64,000 nucleotides of DNA, from contig CAUJNA010003748.1 of assembly GCA_963377175.1 (NCBI GenBank), positions 62,001-126,000 of the forward strand, written 5' to 3'. Shown here piece after piece: positions 18,531-28,218 of this stretch. The notes under the pieces are model-generated. The model was not told the origin of the DNA. It did no database searches and saw only the letters and a program-made list of their open reading frames with translations. The translations under genes and the position numbers were made by a program. How positions within the stretch are numbered: the stretch's first letter is position 1; every line of letters starts with the position of its first letter. Source of the DNA: Effrenium voratum. Taxonomy: Eukaryota; Sar; Dinophyceae; Suessiales; Symbiodiniaceae.

Positions 18531-18965
18531 ATGGATATGGCAAAGCTCTTGCGCAAGGGGTGCAAGCCGAAGCCGAAAGCGAAGGGAGGCGGTGCGCAAG
18601 TGGCCAGGGCCCCACCGCCACCACCACCCCCGAAACTGCTGCCCGTGGAGGAGCGAGTCCCAGCCCCACCGCCGCCAGCTGCCATGCCGCAGTTGGGGGT
18701 CGACCTACCAAGGCCGCCTCCACCACTCAAAGCCCCTCCGATGGGGCCGTACTGGTACAACGTGCCATGGCTTCCACCCAGCGCAAAGCCGCGCACGCCT
18801 GACACGCCTGTGGAGCCCACAAAGCCCCCACAGCCCGCAAAGCCTGCAGAGCGCAACCCCGTGGCTGCAGAGCCCAAGCCTGCAGAGCCCGAGCCCGTGA
18901 CCGCAGAGCCCAAGCCTGCAGAGCCCAAGCCCGTGACCGCAGAGCCCAAGACTGCAGAGCTTTAA
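18531..18965 (+). CDS. Pro/Ala/Lys-rich exon
   Basis: ATG 18,531 lies 10 bp after a good 3' splice-site-like sequence (TTTTTTCCTTTGCAG ending at 18,520). The 144-aa product starts MDMAKLLRKGCKPKPKAKGG, has a seven-proline run, and ends in repeats of AEPKPAEPEPV type. It is low-complexity and probably disordered. The next 300 bp hold CATG minisatellite, so this may be one exon of a longer plus-strand gene. Function unknown. Confidence 0.35.
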   Translation: MDMAKLLRKGCKPKPKAKGGGAQVARAPPPPPPPKLLPVEERVPAPPPPAAMPQLGVDLPRPPPPLKAPPMGPYWYNVPWLPPSAKPRTPDTPVEPTKPPQPAKPAERNPVAAEPKPAEPEPVTAEPKPAEPKPVTAEPKTAEL

Positions 18966-18989
18966 TTGATGTCGTGATGGGCTGTTTTT

Positions 18990-19110
18990 GTGCGTATTCA
19001 TGGTGCCACTCATGACAAGCTCGTTGCTCACGCATGGATGCATGCATGCTTGGCCACCCATGTTGACCACGCATGTTGACCACGCATGTTGAAGTTGGCG
19101 CATGTTCACT
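18990..19110. repeat. CATG-type minisatellite, patch 2
   Basis: Units such as GACCACGCATGTT and GCCACTCATG immediately after the Pro-rich exon. Confidence 0.65.
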
Positions 19111-19497
19111 CATGGTGTGTGTGTGATGTTTTTTTTGGTGTCGCTTGCCTGCTTGCAATTCGCTGGAGGGCAGAACACTCGCATGCGTTCCCGCTCAGGT
19201 CTCTGCACACATGGCCCATCATGAGCCTCAAAAGCCAGGCGCGCACGTGGCACGTGATCAGCTGCAGTTGTCACCTGCAAGGTGGCTGCAAACCGAGCTC
19301 AAGATGAGGCCTCTCAGCCCTGCTTTTTGGTTGTCACACTTGCCCGGTCAGGCCTGATGAAGTTCCCGCGCTTCCAGTCCTGGACGTCTGCCAGTGCCCT
19401 CGGGTCGAGCGCGTCGCGCAATCTGCGATTTTCCGCATTTTTTCCGCCAGTTTTTTCGGCCCCAGCCAGCTGACTCGCTTAGCCTCGCCTTGGCAAT

Positions 19498-19818
19498 ATG
19501 GCTGTTCCGCCGGTTAAGAAAAACCGGTTCAAGCAGCTGAAGCAGGAGCCCGAGCTTTTGGACCGGCTCGTTGTGGAGTGGGACAAGTTCCCTGAACTCC
19601 TGGAGGCCTGCCGTTCTGTGCACATTGCAACTTGGCCCAGCTGCACCTTGTTGCAGGTTGGCTTCTCCTTTGTGCGAGCGCACAGCGAGCACCTCTGGAC
19701 AGGCCAGACCTGCACAAAGGGCGATGTGGAGCTCAACTGGCAGGCCCCCTCCTCAGGATGGCTCGCCAATTCCTCACAATTTCGTCGGTTTTTGTTTGTG
19801 CTGGAAACGCGTTTTTAG
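19498..19818 (+). CDS. Exon-like ORF, unidentified
   Basis: A 106-aa frame starting MAVPPVKKNRFKQLKQEPEL and continuing LDRLVVEWDKFPELLEACRS. The first half is helical and protein-like; the second half may run into intron. It is on the same strand as the other exon-like ORFs of the insert. I do not recognise it. Confidence 0.35.
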   Translation: MAVPPVKKNRFKQLKQEPELLDRLVVEWDKFPELLEACRSVHIATWPSCTLLQVGFSFVRAHSEHLWTGQTCTKGDVELNWQAPSSGWLANSSQFRRFLFVLETRF

Positions 19819-19876
19819 TAGTTATCCGCCCCTAAAAAGGGGTTATCCGCCCCCCAAAAGGGGTTATCCGCCCTTG
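19817..19876 (+). repeat. Three tandem GTTATCCGCCC units with A/G-rich hairpin spacers
   Basis: GTTATCCGCCCC occurs three times separated by TAAAAAGG and CCAAAAGG, so that CCCC/GGGG arms can pair between units. A related block (GTTATCTGACCCCC, then GATATCTGCCC) occurs near 22,873-22,908. Confidence 0.6.
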
Positions 19877-20072
19877 GGTATTTGTGGTTCGCAGGGATGT
19901 GATAAGTAGTATCGGCAGTGGACCAGGTAACTGTCGGCTACATGCTGGCCGTCCCTCCGGGCGCGAGATTCAGTGAAGAGATCATTGCTGCTGCCATTAT
20001 GGCGTACTACAGCAAGCACAGCTTGGTCCCAACCGGGATCTCCCAGCAAGTGATGCTGAAGTGGTCTGCCAA

Positions 20073-20435
20073 ATGGCTGCAGGCCTCAAAAACGTCGTGG
20101 GCAGATTCAAGAAATTGCTTGGGCAATCGGCCGGAGCAAAATCCCAAATCCTGAGGGACATGAAGGCCCGAGTTTCTCATGCCGCCCCCGACTCTGACCC
20201 AGACCCAGAGCTGCACGGTGACGAGGTCCAGTTCCTAGAGGACACGGCGTTTGACTGGGCAGCCTTGGAGGCCCAACTTGCCGCAGCTGTGCAGGCGCAG
20301 GACGCGCAGAGCAAAGGGCCGCCGGCTCTCAAGCGTGCTGGCTCTGGCTCCTCAGCCATCTCTGCTACCACGGCTTCAACCAGGGCGTCGCCCAAGGTCA
20401 ACAAGTACGCGTTGCCTGACTATGCTCCGTTCTGA
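20073..20435 (+). CDS. Acidic/Ala-rich exon-like ORF
   Basis: From ATG 20,073: MAAGLKNVVGRFKKLLGQSA, then a central acidic portion (SDPDPELHGDEVQFLEDTAF) and an Ala/Ser-rich tail ending KYALPDYAPF. The composition is consistent with a real exon. The next exon follows after about 60 bp. No known domain. Confidence 0.35.
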   Translation: MAAGLKNVVGRFKKLLGQSAGAKSQILRDMKARVSHAAPDSDPDPELHGDEVQFLEDTAFDWAALEAQLAAAVQAQDAQSKGPPALKRAGSGSSAISATTASTRASPKVNKYALPDYAPF

Positions 20436-20497
20436 GTTGTTTGCTTTTCGAAATCACTGTGTAACGCCGTGCGTTGAGATTGTAGTACTGCAATTAG

Positions 20498-20878
20498 GTG
20501 CTGGAGTCCTTGAAGGAAAGCGCCCCTGTACCCAAGCCTTTCTCAATAGACCCAGACGACCAGCCTGACAATCAGGAAGATTGCTCAGAGGAGGAGGCTT
20601 CAGCCCCCGTAGAAGAAATTTCGATCAAGCCAACAAGCCTGCAGCGCCGGCCTGTGGCCCGGCCTCTTGCCAAGTCCACAGAGCCAGAGCCTGCTGAGGA
20701 GCATGAGGGGTACCAGCCTGGCAGCTTCATGAAAGCCAAGACCCAGTTCGTCCGGGCAATTCGCGCTGAGCAGCAGGACCTCACGTACAAGCAGGCCCTT
20801 GACAAGTGGATGGTGTCCGAAGAGCGGACTTCCTTGCTGGAGAACGTCCCGGATCTCAAGCGTCGCAGGTTTGCGTAG
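20498..20878 (+). CDS. Terminal exon ending in RRRFA
   Basis: The frame opens right after a 3' splice-like CAATTAG (ending 20,497). It has an acidic N-terminal part (SIDPDDQPDNQEDCSEEEAS), then YKQALDKWMVSEERTSLLEN and the C-terminus DLKRRRFA followed by a stop at 20,876-20,878. A W-x5-R-x2-LLE-N-x-P-x-x-K-RRR ending is, from memory, common in a multicopy dinoflagellate protein family. It probably ends the gene started by the preceding exons. Confidence 0.45.
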   Translation: MLESLKESAPVPKPFSIDPDDQPDNQEDCSEEEASAPVEEISIKPTSLQRRPVARPLAKSTEPEPAEEHEGYQPGSFMKAKTQFVRAIRAEQQDLTYKQALDKWMVSEERTSLLENVPDLKRRRFA

Positions 20879-20989
20879 CAAACCTGTGGCGCGGGGTGCT
20901 TGAGCAAGGCCAACCTTGCATCTGTAGGGGATGGGGAAAAATAACGCGTATACGCGCTCATCTGGCGTGAGTCGGTTGCCTGCGTGTCT

Positions 20990-21215
20990 TGTCCGCACTT
21001 TGCCCACTCATGGCTTGACAGTTGCTCACGCATGTTGTCACTCACGCTCATGCCTTGAGAGTTTGTCTTGATAGCCATCCACGTCGCCCACTCATGCCTT
21101 GAGATTTGTTCACTGTCTTCACTTAATTGTGAAGCCATCTCATGTTGCCACTCATGCCTTGGCAGTTGTTCATTTGTGCCGCACTCATGGCTTGACAGTT
21201 GCTCCCACGTGCGAT
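20990..21215. repeat. CATG-type minisatellite, patch 3
   Basis: Repeated CACTCATGCCTTGA and TTGACAGTTGCTC blocks of about 35-50 bp, separating the RRRFA gene from the methyltransferase-like gene. Confidence 0.7.
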
Positions 21216-21399
21216 TGTTCGAGCGGATTTGGCTGCGAAGCTATCCTTCCAGGATGGTTGTAGCAGAATTGCTTCGAGTAGGCGCCCCTTTACAACTCAT
21301 AGTAGTTGTGCTTCTTGTGATCCACAACACGGGCTTGCATGGCACCCAGGAGCCGCAACTTACCCGTGATGTTTCTGTCAGACTTGCGTGTGGCTCGCA

Positions 21400-22240
21400 G
21401 GATCGCGATTTTGTTGAGCTCTATAGCGGGCTCGGCCGAGTGAGTGCTGCTCTCAGAGAGGCTGCGGCAGTCAGGTTCGAAAACAACTCCTTTGGCTGAT
21501 GTGAGCAGGCGGGCTTCAGGGGGACCAGCATTGACATAGACTTGCAGCTGCGCCCGGGCAGCTTCGACCTGACAACCCCTGCAGGTTTTCTGCCCGTGCC
21601 TGGTTTTTCCAGTTGGCCTTGCCAGATGTAGACGCTGAGGTCTGCTCTCAATGAAGTCCGCCGATGTCGCCGAGGAGCGCTTGTGATTGCAGCGCTGCCT
21701 TGCTCGAGCTTCTGTGCCCCGCCTGGGCCTGACAGTAGGTGCTGTGATTGTTTGCCTTTTTCATCTCCAAGGAACAAAGGCACTCATCAGCGAACGGCTT
21801 TGTTTCCATCTGGAAACCGTGCGTACAGCAGCGTGGCGCTAGGGAACTTCCTTGCAGTTCGCACAATGCTGCTCTTGCTCTACGCGGTCTCGAGGGGTCT
21901 TCGAATTTTGATCGAGCAGCCAGAGGGAAGCATGGCGGCCATGCATCCAGCTCTCAGCATCCTGTTCGACGCAGCTGTAGTGCACAGTTGTGGCATTTGG
22001 CATGGCCTCTTCTTCTTTGGCTTCAGCACACCCAAAAGACAAAGGCTGTATTCCAACGATCCGGCGCTGCTAACGCGCATGCATGCTGCTGCTGGACACC
22101 TTGACCGTTCTGTGCGGTTTTCTGGCGCCCCATTGTGCAAGAAGCGGAAGCTGCCTGATGGATCGACTTCCTGGTCTGCAGATGGCAGCGCCCTCAAACA
22201 GAGCCAGTCCCTGGGCAGCAACTGCTGCACTCATTGGCTT
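21400..22240 (+). CDS. C5-cytosine methyltransferase-like gene, multi-exon
   Basis: Three coding pieces in order resemble the Dcm-type fold. Near 21,405-21,465 DFVELYSGLGRVSAALREA matches motif I (SGxG). Near 21,510-21,600 GFRGTSIDID and SFDLTTPAGFL follow, after a frame change implying a short intron. Near 21,670-22,200 ALVIAALPCSSFC gives the motif IV Pro-Cys, and RGLRILIEQPEGSM occupies the place of the ENV motif. TPKRQRLYSNDP and a C-terminal region follow. A further intron near 21,735-21,775 (GTAGGTGC ... CTCCAAG) would join the pieces. ENV is replaced by EQP, so activity on DNA is uncertain. Alternatively it is a multicopy methyltransferase-fold protein of unknown substrate. Confidence 0.5.
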
Positions 22241-22335
22241 GTCACTGCGCACGGTTGCCATTCATGTACGTTGCAATTGTTGGTTGTCACTCACTGTGCC
22301 ACTCATGCCATTGTCGCCACGCATGCCGCGTGATT
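22225..22335. repeat. CATG-type minisatellite, patch 4
   Basis: Short patch with CACTCATTGGCTTG-, TTGTCACTCACT- and CGCATGCCGC-like units after the methyltransferase-like exons. Confidence 0.55.
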
Positions 22336-22988
22336 TTCAGGGCTTACGCGTATGCCTTCGGCCAGCACTTAGCTGTGCTCCTGCGTGAAGCCTTTGAAGA
22401 TTGTGGTCGCCAGGTGGAAGTTGATGTCTGGAAGGGTTGCTTGCTCATGCATGTCCCCGCAGGCAGCGCTTGAGGCTTCTGTCCGGCCAGCGCAAGTGGA
22501 CATGACAAAAACAGACCTCGAACTGTTTCAGGCGTGCCAGTTGTGCACCCTCACTGCTGGCCTCTCTTGCTTTTCCAGGCTTGTGACTTCAACTTTGCTC
22601 ACGAGGTCTGGTCAGAGGCCTTGGTTGCTTGATTGCTGCTAGCCTGCCTTCGGGCCCTGACACGAAGGCCAACTTGGAAGATGTAATGAAGTATTTGCTG
22701 AAATCCAGCAAGCTGCACCCTCCAGGTGCTTGGGATGGATTGCTGCAATCAGCCGCAAAGAAGTGTATAGAGTCTGCTCAGTAGCGATCAGTAGCGTATC
22801 CTGCACTTTGCCTGCGAAAATCTGGCAGCTTGATCTTCGAAAACTCTTGGCGTGAAAATCCGTGTTTTCGGCGTTATCTGACCCCCAAAAGGCGATATCT
22901 GCCCGTGAATTTTGTGAATTCATTTTGCACATATTTCCACACCAGCTCTCAAGTCTTTTGTTCGTAGCAGTTGTCAATCGTAGCTGCC

Positions 22989-23678
22989 ATGGAGGCCTTG
23001 CAGGCTTTGAAAGCAGCTGGAGCTGCACCGACCGCTGACGCCTTGTCTGAGGCCACTGGCCTCCCAGTAAGCCAGTGCGAGCAGATGTTGGCTGGCGTGA
23101 GGAAGCGGCCTGCTGATGGTCCTCAGCTTCAGGAGCAGGAGCCCGCAAAGAAGCAGAAGCCGGCCGCCAAAGCAAAGGCCAAGCAAGCCGCCAAACCAAA
23201 AGCTTGCGGCAAGTCGAAGGCCAAAGCCAAGACGGCGCTGGAAGTTGCCCCCACCCTCGTCCAGGATGAGGACAGCCAGCAGCCCGAGACCCAGGCCAAG
23301 GCTGTGGATGCGAATGGGAAGCCTTTGAAGGCTTTGAAAAACCGGCCAGAAGGAAACCACCAGGCTCCAGCTGAAAGCTCGAAGCTGGCCGAGCCCACTG
23401 AGCCTGCAGCGCCGACGCCCGGCCAGCCTTTGCAAAAGGGTCCAGCCCCTGGTGGCCAGACTGCCTTGCAGCAAGTAGTGGCCGCTGTGGCCGCGCAGAA
23501 GTCTGTTCAGCCAGCCGCCCTGCGCCGAGGTCAGCCAAACGTTTTGAACTTGCTGGCCACGAGCCCCCTTGCCGCCACGCTGGGCGGGGTTGTGGACTGT
23601 GAGGAGGAGACGCCGCCCCTGGAGAAGCCGGACTTGAAGCGCCTGGAGCGCTGGCCTCTAACCATGTACAAATTCTGA
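22989..23678 (+). CDS. Lys/Ala-rich protein with N-terminal helical domain
   Basis: ATG 22,989 follows a 3' splice-like GTAGCAG. 229 aa. The first 45 residues (MEALQALKAAGAAPTADALS ... SQCEQMLAGVRKRPADG) look like a small three-helix domain. Then come a Lys/Ala/Pro-rich histone-tail-like region (AKAKQAAKPKACGKSKAKAK), a low-complexity middle and the end ERWPLTMYKF before the stop. It probably begins a second gene that continues through the exons at 23,989 and 25,046 to the transposase-like ORF. No enzymatic motif. Confidence 0.4.
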   Translation: MEALQALKAAGAAPTADALSEATGLPVSQCEQMLAGVRKRPADGPQLQEQEPAKKQKPAAKAKAKQAAKPKACGKSKAKAKTALEVAPTLVQDEDSQQPETQAKAVDANGKPLKALKNRPEGNHQAPAESSKLAEPTEPAAPTPGQPLQKGPAPGGQTALQQVVAAVAAQKSVQPAALRRGQPNVLNLLATSPLAATLGGVVDCEEETPPLEKPDLKRLERWPLTMYKF

Positions 23679-23988
23679 TTGTGCTTTCGTACCACGTCCA
23701 GGTCGATGGACACCCTAGCAGCTGGACAGGAACAGCTTCGCCGCCAGCTGCCTTCGTGGCAGGATAGCCGGCGAGCGCCTCAGCTTCCGCTTTCAGAGAA
23801 GGCAGTTCTGCCAATGCGTTTGTAGGTGCCCCTGGGACTCTCCCAGCCCCACTTCGTCAGAGAAAAAGCTCGTCACAGAGGGTGCCGCGGATGGCCTGGA
23901 TCTCCAGTCGCCATCCGCCAAAACTCAGTCAGGCCAGGCCCCTGCGCAGGACATCGTCATCAACTCAACGACGCACCGCTCCGCTTAC

Positions 23989-24675
23989 ATGAGGTTGCAG
24001 CGCCTGGTTAAAGGTGGCCGAGCACCACGCTTTCCGCAGATGAGTGCCATGTTTGCAGCTGGCGGCCGGGACGCCAAAAATGACCTCTTGGTCAAGTGGG
24101 TGAAGTCGGGCGAGAACGCTGAGCGCATGGAGGCCACGCTCTCTTTGCAGGCTAAGTCCAGCCAGGCCCACAAGCGGAAGAGCGAGTTGCTCACGGTGGC
24201 CCAGATGCGCGCCAGAGGCATGTCGGAGCCGCTTGCTTGGCATTCTGTCTGCTGCGCGCATGTTTGGCACATAACGGCGCTCATGTATGTCACCCAGCCC
24301 AGGACCAAGGTGGAAGCCATTGTCAGGAAGGGGGGGGGGGTGCCAGATCTTGACGCTCACACCAGCGCGGCTGACATGCAGTACTGGGTGCAAACGAGTT
24401 GCAGCCGCACGGAGCAGGAGTCTGTGGAACAGTCTGCCACCCTGCAAGGTGAGGTTGATGCGCAGGATGCCCTGTCCACCTACTTGGCAGCCCCACCTCG
24501 GCTTGAGGCCCTAGCAGCCCCTCGCGACCCAAGCGCCAGCGCGCCGGCAATTGATGCTGTGATGGAGTTCGTGAAGGGCTCGGCCAACGCAGCCAACGCA
24601 GGCTGGACCCTTGTTCCCTTCATCTGTAGATTGGCCTGGGTGCCTTTGATCTGTCTTGCTCCTGTACGAGTTTGA
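23989..24675 (+). CDS. Exon-like ORF, unidentified helical protein
   Basis: MRLQRLVKGGRAPRFPQMSA begins the frame, which is also open upstream (NDAPLRLHEVAAPG in another frame; THRSAY in this one). It continues with KNDLLVKWVKSGENAERMEA and RKSELLTVAQMRARGMSEPL. A G11 run near 24,331-24,341 could cause frame uncertainty. In multicopy dinoflagellate proteins I recall similar MRLQRL...-type regions upstream of transposase-like domains, but cannot verify this. The end overlaps intron-like minisatellite. Confidence 0.4.
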   Translation: MRLQRLVKGGRAPRFPQMSAMFAAGGRDAKNDLLVKWVKSGENAERMEATLSLQAKSSQAHKRKSELLTVAQMRARGMSEPLAWHSVCCAHVWHITALMYVTQPRTKVEAIVRKGGGVPDLDAHTSAADMQYWVQTSCSRTEQESVEQSATLQGEVDAQDALSTYLAAPPRLEALAAPRDPSASAPAIDAVMEFVKGSANAANAGWTLVPFICRLAWVPLICLAPVRV

Positions 24676-24900
24676 TGGCTTGACCACACATGTCTTGTTT
24701 CTTGAACCACGCATGGCTGACCACTCTTGACCACTCATTGTGTATAGTTTAGTAGTTTGACCACGTGTAGCTTTGTGGCTTGAACACGTCACTCTTGACC
24801 ATGCATGGCTTCATGCATGGCTTGGCCACGCATATCTTGGTAGCTTGCCCACTCATGGCTTGATGGCATGGCTCACGCATGACCTTGCACGCTTGATGTT
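24665..24900. repeat. CATG-type minisatellite, patch 5
   Basis: Units such as TTGACCACGCATGGC and CTTGACCACTCAT through to GCTTGATGTTTGACATG. It separates exon-like ORFs of the second insert gene. Confidence 0.65.
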
Positions 24901-25045
24901 TGACATGCATGTCTGAACTTCTCTGTGCTCAAAGCTGTTTGCAAAAAATCAGGGGTCTTGTCTTCTCATCGACAGGGATTCTTCTTTGTAAAGTTGTGTA
25001 CAAACCTGTACGTGGACCCGTCTTCCAAAGCTATAGCTTGGCGCA

Positions 25046-25423
25046 GCAGGTGCTGACCCGTCGTCACAAAGACGGCCAAAAGCGAAGGCCAAGAGTGGCC
25101 CGAAGTCCACGGGCGACAAGCAGATCATCCGTCTGGAGGGCAAGAAGTCGCTGGAGGACAAGGTTGCTGTGATCCGCGCCTGACTTAAATATTACGCACG
25201 TGCTGCCTTGGCGCGTTGTTTGCGGCCTCGTCTTGCCCCAGGCGCTGAGCTGAAAAAAGAGTTCAACTCAGTGAACAGCGCCCTGCTCGATCTGGAAGGT
25301 GTGCACCGCATGTCGAAAGGCAGTGACTTTGTGAAAGACCTCAAGAGCTGTCACAAAGACCTGACTGACGTCTTCAACAGGCTTGGTGCCCAATCCGGAA
25401 TAGAGCGCTGTTGCCAAATTTGA
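25046..25423 (+). CDS. Two short exon-like stretches, Lys-rich then helical
   Basis: Near 25,046-25,182 one frame reads SQRRPKAKAKSGPKSTGDKQ then IIRLEGKKSLEDKVAVIRA. A 3' splice-like CTTGCCCCAG ends at 25,240 and is followed by ELKKEFNSVNSALLDLEGVH and SDFVKDLKSCHKDLTDVFNR. These read as genuine protein but lack starts. They likely connect the exon at 23,989 with the transposase-like exons. Confidence 0.35.
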
Positions 25424-26227
25424 TGCTCCAGCTTGGTGGGCATCCGGGACGAGACAAGCCTTCAGAAGGCGGTCAAGCTGGTCACGCAGAAGGCCGTTTG
25501 CTTCACCGCGCCTCACGTTTTGATTGACCCACCTTTTGTGAGGTTGTGGACGTCCGCATGGTCAAAGTACAGGTTCGCGCGGTGCTGGCTGAGCTTCGCA
25601 AGCCTTGCTGGCCTGGCTTTCTCTGATTCGCGCAAGTCGCGCCAATTCATTTTCGCACGCCAGGGGCTATGAGCAGTGAGCTTTTTCCTGACCAGGGCCG
25701 TTTGGTATAACCGCACTGCGTGCGCAGTTGAGTTGGAGCATGCCGGGGCGCTTGGTTTGCCTTGGTGTCCCTTGTACAGTCAGCGCTCATGATGTTCACC
25801 TCTTGCCTTCCCTGTGCCCCTTAGCCTTGCTCCATTGTTCAGCTGCAACGGTTCACGGTGGGAGCGCTGTCTAAAAGATAGCCGGGGTTTGAACCGATTG
25901 CAGCAAAGCGAGAGGAGATAAACAATTGTATGCTCTTGGTTTCCAGCAAGAGCACTGTCCATGATCAGTATACATTCGTGTTGATCGATTGTTCTGTCAG
26001 GTACTAGCGGTGCATCTTCCGGCCTACCTCAAGATGTCCGGCGACAGCTGGACGAGAGGTTCCTTGCAAAGCAGACCTTAAGTTCTCATCACGCTGGCCA
26101 GGTTGGCTTCGGCAGTGGGCTCGGGTGGAAGCTCCATAGCGCTTGCCTCCGACTTGGGGAACTTGTATAAGTCTGAAGCCTGGAGTAGGCTGGATCTGAC
26201 CTGCCTGCGCGCGTGTTAATTTTCTGA

Positions 26228-27824
26228 GTGGACGTGTGCAGGGGCGCCACGACGACCTCTGAACGCCATGTGCACCGCAGGCTCGAGTGGCTGCCAGACT
26301 TTCGGTGTCTGGAAGCGTGCCCCAGGCTCGAGGCACAGTCTCTGGGGCTTGACGCCCCCGTAGCCTTCCAAGAGCTCCCCATGCTGGATGGCGATGGCTT
26401 TGTGACAGTGCAAAGCTGGCCATTCCTGTTGCCGCATGAGTTTGCTGGGGCCCCGTAGCGCCTGCTGATTGTGTGTGCGACGTCTCTTTCCTGAGGCCCA
26501 CGCGCTGCTACGAACTGGTTTTCGCGCCATCCTTGGCGAGCTGCCTGAAGAGTACTGGGTGCGCCTAGGGCGCGCTCCGGCTCACGAAGCTGCTTTGCCA
26601 CTCCTGCTCTACGGTGACGAAGCTAATGCCATTGGCACGAGCTGGATGGTTCTGACTTGGCAGAGTGCTGTGTGCCCTGCAGCTTCTGACTCGGTATTCA
26701 GCCGACACGTCATCACCTTGATCCCCAAGACTCATTACGTTATCCGTGGGCAAATCAATGTGACGCTCCAGGAGGCCATCAAGTGCGTGGTCAGATCACT
26801 TTGCGCCCTCGCCCAAAAAGGGGTCCACCACAATGGGGAGCAGCTCTTCTGCGAGGTCGTCGGCTTGAAAGGCGACTGGAAGTTCCACGTGCAAAGTTGC
26901 TGCTTGACACGGTCATATGGCCGGAAATTGGTTTGTCATCTTTGCATGGGGAGCAAAACCTTGGCAGCCCCAGTCACTGATGTGGGTCCTGATGCGCTTT
27001 GGCGTCAGACGCTGTTAGATCCAAACAGCCCTCCTTGGAGCCAAGAGCCGGCATTGGCGGCGTTCCGCGGCTTCAACCCATCCTGGATCTGGCCCGACCC
27101 CTTACATGTGTATTTCCTTGGAACCGGGAGGGATCTGGCAGGGAGCGTCCTTGTAATCTTATTGCGAGTGCGAGGCTTCTTTGCAGGCCCAAACCAGGCA
27201 GATCGCATGGAAGCCGCCACAGCTCAATTTAAGCGATGGATCGAGCAAAGCAACTTAGCAAAGCTTCCGCGGAAATGGTCCTTTTCCAAGCCCAAGCTCA
27301 ATTGGAAGTCTGGCACATTTGCCTCGCTTCGTGACAAAGGCTCCCGCACAAGCTCCGTGCTGCTTTGGCTTGCAGACCTTCTTGATGGCCGTGACTGCGG
27401 CGACAACTTGCTTCGCACTTGCGTGTGGGCGGCAAACAATGTGATTGGCTTGCTTGCCTCTGCTGCCCAAGCCTCTCCTTTCCTCACCGACGCCGAAGCT
27501 GAGCAGGTCAAGACGGTGGGCCAGATCTTCATGCAGACATATGTTGACTTGCACTTGCAACACCGTGGCGAGGCGGTAAAGCTCTTTCAATTCCGCCCGA
27601 AGGCGCACCTTCTACAACACCTGCTCTTGCTGCATGTGCCTGGCAACCAAACAAACCCCTGGCTAGGGGTCTGCTGGATGGACGAGGACCTCCTGAAAAA
27701 GCTGATGGCGGTCCTGCGCAAGACCCACGTGGTCACAGCTCCCGTGCAAACGCTGCGCCGCTGGCTTCTTCAGCTCCCGGCAAAGTACCAAGCGGTGCTG
27801 CTTGCCCGGCTGCACCGTGCGTGA
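26228..27824 (+). CDS. Transposase-like protein with CxxC and D/D/DED motifs
   Basis: An upstream piece (26,228-26,458) ends DGFVTVQSWPFLLPHEFAGA. The long frame (26,469-27,824) has no natural ATG start and probably continues it through a splice. Visible motifs in order are PLLLYGDEANAIGTSW, IKCVVRSLCALAQKGVHHNG, LKGDWKFHVQSCC, a CHLCMGS CxxC insert, FNPSWIWPDPLHVYFLGTGR, KLPRKWSFSKPKLNW, then KLFQFRPKAHLLQHLL and VCWMDEDLLKKLMAVLRKTH. The acidic residues in GDE, DPLH and DED could form a DDE/DDD site with a CxxC insertion, as in KDZ- or Plavaka-type transposases. This is a resemblance, not an identification. A multicopy host family is the alternative. Confidence 0.45.
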
Positions 27825-27925
27825 TTGCTTGGCTTCATGCCCACTCATGTCTTGACGCTTGTCACTCATGTCTCACGCATGTCTTGCTCGAACGCATCTA
27901 GCTTGTTCCTTGGTCACTCATGTTT
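27825..27925. repeat. CATG-type minisatellite, patch 6
   Basis: GCCCACTCATGTCTTGACGC and CACGCATGTCTTGCTCG units directly after the stop of the transposase-like ORF, mirroring the patches before and within the insert. Confidence 0.65.
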
Positions 27926-28218
27926 GGCACGCACACGTGCACGGACCGGGCCGCGAACTAGCGACTAGCGTCGTCTCACATTGAAAGATGGCAGCAAGTC
28001 CGGGGCAGCAAAAAGAGCTGCGGCAAACGGTGAGGCAGAGTTACAGAGTTGTAAGCATGGGGCCCAGTGTCCGCAAGCGCGCTTGGCTTGGGCGATGACT
28101 AACGCAACGCAGTTGAACCCAATCAAAACTTGATTCGAGAGGCGCTACTTGTTGTAGCAAGTTTTTGTTGCGAAAACATGTCTTCCACGTGGCATGTTTT
28201 GGACAAGGGCAAAGGCGT

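Larger units (their letters stand above)
17862..28218 (+). other. About 10-kb plus-strand insert inside the LTR element
   Basis: Retrotransposon coding on the minus strand stops near 17,861 (RT side) and resumes near 28,219 (integrase side). Everything between is foreign: plus-strand exon-like ORFs, putative introns and six patches of CATG-type minisatellite. Exact borders and a target duplication were not found by eye. Since the LTR pair and its target duplication bracket the whole, this DNA arrived after the retrotransposon or was carried by it. It may be a DNA transposon or a duplicated host gene cluster. Confidence 0.6.
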
